Shown: positions 59,401-64,000 of the stretch, in pieces
How positions within the stretch are numbered: position 1 is the stretch's first letter
How the letters are laid out: the number at the start of each line of letters is the position of its first letter
Assembly: GCA_035222895.1 (NCBI GenBank)
Contig: JAVYIG010000416.1
Span: 425,001-489,000, forward strand
Direction: 5' to 3'
DNA: 64,000 nt
DNA from: Strongylocentrotus droebachiensis
Lineage: Eukaryota > Echinodermata > Echinoidea > Camarodonta > Strongylocentrotidae
Notes under the pieces: generated by a model
What the model was told of the DNA's origin: nothing
Seen by the model: the letters and a program-made list of their open reading frames with translations, nothing else
Databases searched by the model: none
Translations under genes and position numbers: made by a program

Positions 59401-59435
59401 TAGTTGCGTATATTATCATCATTTGTGATCATCAT
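56420..59435 (-). pseudogene. LINE ORF2 (endonuclease-reverse transcriptase)
   Basis: About 1005 codons. The endonuclease is in the first third: LHFNLRSMQANF, ISETWLSS, VFMGDYNVNLL and LSDHFPVYARM. The reverse transcriptase follows: NNYLPISLLNSFSKILEKL (usually NYRPIS, here Leu for Arg), FLDYSKAFDTVNH, GVPQGSLLGPLLF and LFADDSSVFF, then KFLGLHIDEYLNW and a C-terminal LLVQKRVIRIVCNTHY region. Two in-frame stops (after about 58224 and 57633) and a one-base A-run slip near 57120 interrupt it; the rest of the frame is well kept. Confidence 0.93.
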
Positions 59436-59439
59436 TTAA

Positions 59440-59836
59440 AGATTCATACATGAATAGAGTGCAATATAATTGACAGTGATTGACATAGAAAGGCAGCCTA
59501 CTACGTGCAAAAGAAAAGGACATAAATATGTACAACAAAAACGGTTGAGTATACTCAAAAATATGCATTATAGGCATAGGAAGAACAGGATAAAACATGG
59601 AAAAGGTGAGAGAAAAATTAGCAAGAGAAAGAAAAACAGCGGAAGAGGGATAGAGAGTGGAAAAGATAAACATAAATGAAAACAAGCAGTAGAACACTGG
59701 AAGATGTTTACTGCCAGCCATAATTTGCCATGAGAAATGTGGTATGGAACAATGTTGGATCAGATGGAGAGAAAAGAGAAGTGCGTAAAAGACAGAGCAA
59801 TATAAGGAAACACAAGTGTAGAATAAGATTTATCGA
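59440..59836 (-). other. Inter-ORF region of the LINE
   Basis: About 400 bp between ORF1 and ORF2, AG-rich on the plus strand; no separate gene is seen. Confidence 0.6.
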
Positions 59837-60570
59837 TCACAGTTTGGCAATATCTGCCTCACATGTAACTAGTTTCTTGATGAAACCACCATGTGAGTCC
59901 TTGATGCCAGCAAATATGCGGCCATCGATGCTTCACGCCCTCAAGACTTTCTCCGAGTGACGCACCTTGTGAAAAAGTTTCTGATTTGTTGCAATCAGAT
60001 CCTCATTTATATATAGGCTATACCCGTCCCCTTGAGCTTGGAACGGGCTTGAGAAAACTTGACTTTTGTGCGGTAGGCGCCGAACTGTACAACTATGGGC
60101 CGATCCTTTGACCGGTCCACTGCTGCACCGTTGCCGCCTCCAGGTGATGTGTGGTAGGAGCGGTCAATGTCAGCTGGAGTAATCGCGAAACCCAACTGAT
60201 CGGCCAACCGACAGATGGCATCATCCGTAGACTCCTGTGGGCGCTCCATAATGCCATGGATACGGAGGTTGTTCCGCCAGGAGTGCTGCTCCTGGATTTC
60301 AGCCTTCCGCTCGAGACGGGAAACAGCATCCCTACAGCTTTCCTCAGATTTCGTGAGGCGTTTGATTTCCTCCGCATGAGCCCGAACCTGCCCCTCTAGC
60401 TCCAGAACTCTCCCCTCCTGCTCCTCGAGACGGGTGATTAGGCCAGCGACCGCTTCTGTGACTGCTTTTATCACTGCCTTTTCCACGATATTTGCCAACA
60501 AATCACTGTTTCCAAGCTCGCTTATAACATGGCGAGCAATCTCTGCAGGGGTATTTTTAGCAGGAGGCAT
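59837..60570 (-). pseudogene. LINE ORF1 (coiled coil and RRM-like)
   Basis: The start MPPAKNTPAEIARHVISEL leads into a coiled coil (about 45-95, LEEQEGRVLELEGQV and onward). Then comes an L1-ORF1/transposase-22-like RNA-binding domain with WRNNLRIHGIMERPQ, DIDRSYHTS and KDRPIVVQFGAYRTKVKF. After 187 codons a frameshift (about 60005) moves the reading to the next frame, where NEDLIATNQKLFHKVR and later GIKDSHGGFIKKLVTC follow before a TGA at 59837-59839, with a second slip in between likely. Such proteins coat LINE RNA. Confidence 0.85.
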
Positions 60571-60978
60571 GGTAACGGTTTCGTGATCAAGATGACGGAA
60601 ATAATCTGTGGCTAGGCTAGTGAATATACTGCATCAAAACATCACAACACAGCACAGGAGTCAATTATGTAAACAAAAAAAATCAGTGCCAGTACAGTGC
60701 ATGGTGCATACATGTTACCACAGTGAGCTGCACATGGTACGCACTAACACAAAAGTTAATGGGTGGTACAGTTGAAAGTGGCCATGTGCAAATCCAGGGA
60801 ATTGGTTACCCAAAGATAACCCTTGATGAGGCTGGCAGTAAAACAAAACAGAGGTCAAATGTCACTACATCACTCCTTAGCCTAGCAAACAGAGGCTACA
60901 GTGATCATGACCTCCAAACTGAGGATAAATCAAACTTTATTGAGGTTATAATGACAAGCTATGTATAGCTATGTAGCT
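60571..60978 (-). other. 5' UTR of the LINE
   Basis: Upstream of ORF1 in element orientation. A TAGCTATG repeat lies at its outer edge (60956-60982). The reading frame on the opposite strand has no recognisable product. Confidence 0.55.
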
Positions 60979-61514
60979 ATGAAGTGGATGATTCATGTGA
61001 CAATAATTAATTAGAACTATTTCATAGACAATACAACCAACAGGTGAACACAAGGCAAGCATGTAGGTTACTTAGACGAAGATAATATGTCTATATATGC
61101 ACATTTATCTGTTTTCTGTAATGAGATGAAAATGGTTAATTAGTTAATTTTCAAAAAATATAATGACGTCATAATATGCAATTTTGTATTTTGACTTCCA
61201 AGGCCATTATGATGACGTCAAGATGTATTTAATGGCCAAATGAGCTATGAAATCATATCTCCGACTCATACTCTATCAAAATATGAAAAAAACTTGGCAG
61301 TCCTTATTCATCCCAATGGACTTTTTATAGGCATATTTTTGCCCATATATGCTATGTAATACATGACCTTGCGCGTGCGGATATTTATTTTGGACGGACG
61401 CTCATTCCGTTATTAATAGTGATAAAGAGATGAACATGGTATCAAAATGCTTGGAAGAATGTGCCAAACATGATGACAAAGAAAATTTGGCAATTATATG
61501 TTGCAAAATGCCAG

Positions 61515-61680
61515 AACGCGCAAAAAACGCGTGCGCATGCGCGTTTGAGTGATTTTTTGTCAAATGCTCCATATGGCTTGAAACGTATAAAAAAAAAATT
61601 GGGAATGATTTTGAGCATTTTAAATTTGTGCGCGCACGTAAACGCGCGCAGAAACGCGTACGCGCGGATTTGCGCACGTT
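61515..61680. other. Alternating CG/CA tracts (possible Z-DNA formers)
   Basis: Runs such as GCGTGCGCATGCGCG and ACGCGTACGCGCGG alternate purine and pyrimidine and are unusually CpG-rich for this AT-rich region. The homologous stretch in the next unit (about 63850-63900) is also CG-alternating but differs in exact sequence. Confidence 0.5.
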
Positions 61681-62099
61681 TTTTGATCTGAAATTGACCG
61701 GAAGGATATTGACCTTGATCATGACAAATATGAATGAAAAATTACTTTCCGTTATGAAGATATGATCATAAGTTGATTTTTACAAAATGGCGCCTGGATG
61801 ACGTCACGATAATTTTGAGTCTTTGAAAAGTGATGCAGTTCTAAGTTAGACTAACATCTATCATCATTACAAGTTTCATGATAATAGCTTTATTCATTCT
61901 TGAGATATCTTGCGAACAAATTCGAGGAAGAATAATAATAAAAACTAGACTTTAATTCGTCACTTTGACGAATTAGGTGATACGAAGCTATTTTTGTATC
62001 ATGAAAGTGTCCCGATGACGATCTAATGATAATTTTCATGAATACGATAATGACGATATTGATGATGATGAAAAGAAGATGATGAGGAGAAAGGAAACA

Positions 62100-62780
62100 G
62101 ATCAAGAGAGAGGAGAGAGAGAGAGAGAGATGCAATCGAGAACAATGATTTCCACATTTCTAGCATAAATAAGCTCTTGTGAATACTGATCATGAAAGTG
62201 TTACCGATAATCATAAAACGATTATGTTCATGAATACGATGATGGCGATATTATAATGATGACCATGATTAAAAGTGGCACAGCGCCCCCTTCAGGTTTT
62301 CGATAGAGGATTAACTGTTTACTTATACTAAACAAGCTCAAAGCACTTTTTTTAATAAATATTACAAAATGTACATCGTGATTTATTTAGTCCTGGTTTA
62401 ATATAAAATATGAGTAAGATATGAATATTCTATAACCCAACATCTATGATGTTAAATCTAGAAACGATTGTTAGTATGCATGGCAGTGAATGACCAAACG
62501 ATAGAAATTGCCCTCGAATTTTCCTGGATTAAATTCTCATACATATAAATAAGACAAGCTGAGATGATGCAGAGAGAAAGGTTATAGAGTAGAGAAAGAG
62601 ATAGAGGCAGAGACAGAAGGAGACAGATCAAGAGAGGGAGAGGGTGAAAGTGTAAGAGAGAGGGAGAGAACAAGAGAGATGCAGATGAGAGAGACCAAGA
62701 GAAGGAGAAGGGCAGAACAAGACTAGGTGAAGGGAGACAGAGCAAGAGAGAAAAGAGAGAGAGAGGGGAGAGATGCAATT
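62100..62780. repeat. GA-rich microsatellite stretches
   Basis: (GA)n runs at about 62107-62131 and, more degenerate, 62565-62775. Frames on the opposite strand read long Ser/Leu strings and are not genes. Confidence 0.85.
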
Positions 62781-63368
62781 GAGAAAAATGCCTTCAATAT
62801 TTCTCGCATAAGTAGCTAGGCTCTTGAATTACGTTCATGACAATGTGCCGAAACTGCCGATGATGATATAATTATAATGTTCATGAATACGATATTTTTT
62901 TTGGTTTAAAATGACCATGACTATGAGTGGTATAGCGCCCCCTTCCGGTATACGATAGAGATTTGTAGTATCAGGATTTCAGAAAAACTAAGAAAATTCT
63001 GACATGTCGCCTTTAATTGACATTTTCACTATGATGATGTCATCAAAATGATAAATGAAATTCGTCGATCTTGTAGATAATTTTCTAGGCTACACCGTAT
63101 TAAAATTTGGGAGAACATAGAGCACAAATAAGCTAGATAGTGCTCAAAGATCAATGTCATGTAGATTCATGATGTGAACGAAATTCACCTTCCATAGACA
63201 TAACACGCAAATTGAGAAAATTTTGACATGTGGCCTTTAATTGAATTTTTTACTATGATGATGTCAATGACATAACAAGTAGTGTGTATTTATCTTGTAG
63301 GCAATTGCCTCAACTATGAGATACCGAAATTTGGAAGAAAATCAGTCAATATTATGAGAAATACACTA

Positions 63369-64000
63369 AATTTTCCATAAATATAATGACGTCATAATAT
63401 GCAATTTTGTATTTTGACTTCCAAGGCCATTATGATGACGTCAAGATGTATTGAATGGCCAAATGAGATATGAAATCATATCTCTGACTCATACTCTATC
63501 TAAATATGAAAAAAAATGGCAGTCCTTATTCACCCCGATGCACTTTATAGGCATATTTTTGCCCATATATGCTATGTAATACATGAGCTCGCGCGCACGG
63601 ATATTTTTCTTGAACGGACGCTCATTCCGTTATTAATAGTGATAAAGAGATGAACATGGTATCAAATTGTTCAGAAAAATATGAGAAATATCCTGTCAAA
63701 ACAAATATACAAGGAATTATTTTTCGTTCGGCCGTGACAAACGAAAACGTGCAAAAATGCATGTTTTGCGCGATTTTTTATGAAATGCTTATAATGGCCT
63801 GAAACGTATGCAAAAAAAATTTAAAACGATTTTGAGCAATTTAAAATTTTACGCGCGCGTTAACGCGCGCACGTACGCGTACGCGCATTTTTGCGCGCAT
63901 TTATTGACCTGAAATTAACCGGACAGATATTGATCTTAATCCTGATAATTATAAATGAGAAATTCCTTTCCGTTATGAAGATATGATCATAAGTTGATTT
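63369..64000 (+). repeat. 2.22-kb repeat, start of second unit
   Basis: It follows the first unit directly in the same orientation through the GCTCATTCCGTTATTAATAG block and the CG-rich tracts, and is cut by the window end. Confidence 0.8.

Larger units (their letters stand above)
55925..60978 (-). mobile_element. LINE, CR1/L2 group, two ORFs, nearly complete
   Basis: The 3' end (left) is six copies of TTTCAAG (55925-55966), a CR1/L2-type tail. ORF2 lies at 56420-59435 and ORF1 at 59837-60570, both on the minus strand, then about 400 bp of 5' UTR. The host sequence resumes at 60979 with only about one base of overlap, consistent with the short or absent target duplications of this group. ORF2 has two in-frame stops and one frameshift, and ORF1 one frameshift, so the copy is dead but not old. 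Confidence 0.92.
6655..61146 (+). repeat. Head-to-tail array of a 3.1/4.45-kb unit
   Basis: The same sequence order recurs from 6655 with unit starts at 6655, 12377, 15486, 18600, 29392, 32502, 38971 and 54876. The AAAAGAGGCACTTGTG motif marks each start. Subtracting inserted elements gives about 3.11 kb for units 2 to 6 and about 4.45 kb for units 1 and 7. Unit 8 is cut off at 61146. Short units differ from each other by only scattered single-base changes and homopolymer lengths. I find no conserved long reading frame, and changes between units fall at all codon positions of the short ones, so I treat the unit as non-coding. Left edge: inside the nested hAT. Right edge: module A joined to an unrelated 2.2-kb repeat. 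Confidence 0.93.
54876..61146 (+). repeat. Array unit 8 (long class, partial, split by a LINE)
   Basis: Long-class sequence runs from the hAT part into module A up to CACCTCTATTG (55924), where the LINE 55925-60978 is inserted, and resumes at GTGGATGATTC to 61146. It stops at AATTAGTTA, short of module A's inverted repeat, and is followed by the 2.2-kb repeat: the right end of the array. Confidence 0.88.
61147..63368 (+). repeat. 2.22-kb repeat, first unit
   Basis: A block starting ATAATGACGTCATAATATGC recurs 2222 bp later with about 90 percent visible identity over several hundred bases. Within the unit a second level is visible: TTCATGAATACGAT and GCGCCCCCTTC motifs recur about 650 bp apart (near 62035/62229 and 62888; 62285 and 62936), and a GACATGT-GCCTTTAATTGA block recurs with period 224 (63001 and 63225). 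No gene was recognised. Confidence 0.8.

Noticed and set aside
62458-62778. 106-codon Ser/Leu-rich frame
   Set aside because: Complement of a GA-rich microsatellite.

Overview
The window is repeat-dominated nuclear DNA from an animal, most likely a marine invertebrate. Histone-type 3' hairpins with a CAAGAAAGA-like downstream element (5722-5826), a BEL/Pao element and CR1/L2-type LINEs would all suit an echinoderm, but no host gene fixes the species. I found no intact host protein gene and no rRNA or tRNA gene. Every long open reading frame belongs to a retroelement.

Layout. 1-6031 is AT-rich intergenic DNA. It holds a pogo/Tigger-like MITE (65-253), a LINE 3' tail relic (about 1650-1967), a foldback MITE with a perfect 27-bp hairpin (2145-2674), a 215-bp local duplication (4783-5155), and a small cluster with a hammerhead-like core followed by three histone-type hairpins (5665-5826). 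6032-7187 is a hAT-type MITE with a second hAT-type element nested inside it (6098-7018, perfect 8-bp target duplication).

6655-61146 is one head-to-tail array of a long non-coding unit, seven full copies and one partial. Units 2 to 6 have a 3.11-kb core. Units 1, 7 and 8 are of a longer class (about 4.45 kb) that keeps about 1.36 kb missing from the short ones. Each unit carries the right part of module A, a whole module B (A and B are diverged relatives, each built around an inverted repeat), a G/C-rich foldback block, and eight copies of a 31-32-bp minisatellite. The unit boundary lies inside the nested hAT element, so the hAT insertion came before the amplification.

The array has been used repeatedly as a landing site. 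Unit 1 holds a 5'-truncated LINE (8609-10026). Unit 4 holds a whole-looking, very young BEL/Pao element (20415-28088). Unit 6 holds a LINE with an intact 990-codon ORF (34399-37771). Unit 7 holds a TTAA-flanked MITE and a broken Gypsy/Ty3-type fossil (41870-52909), itself loaded with a Harbinger-like MITE, a hairpin MITE, a 4.9-kb inverted-repeat element and a minisatellite-bearing MITE; a 179-bp MITE also lies in this unit (53511-53689). Unit 8 holds a nearly complete two-ORF LINE (55925-60978). Removing the insertions brings the units back to 3.11 or about 4.45 kb, which confirms both the array and the insertion boundaries.

61147-64000 is a different repeat: one 2.22-kb unit and the start of a second, with GA-rich tracts and CG-rich alternating tracts. 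All comparisons were made by eye; no searches or alignments were run.
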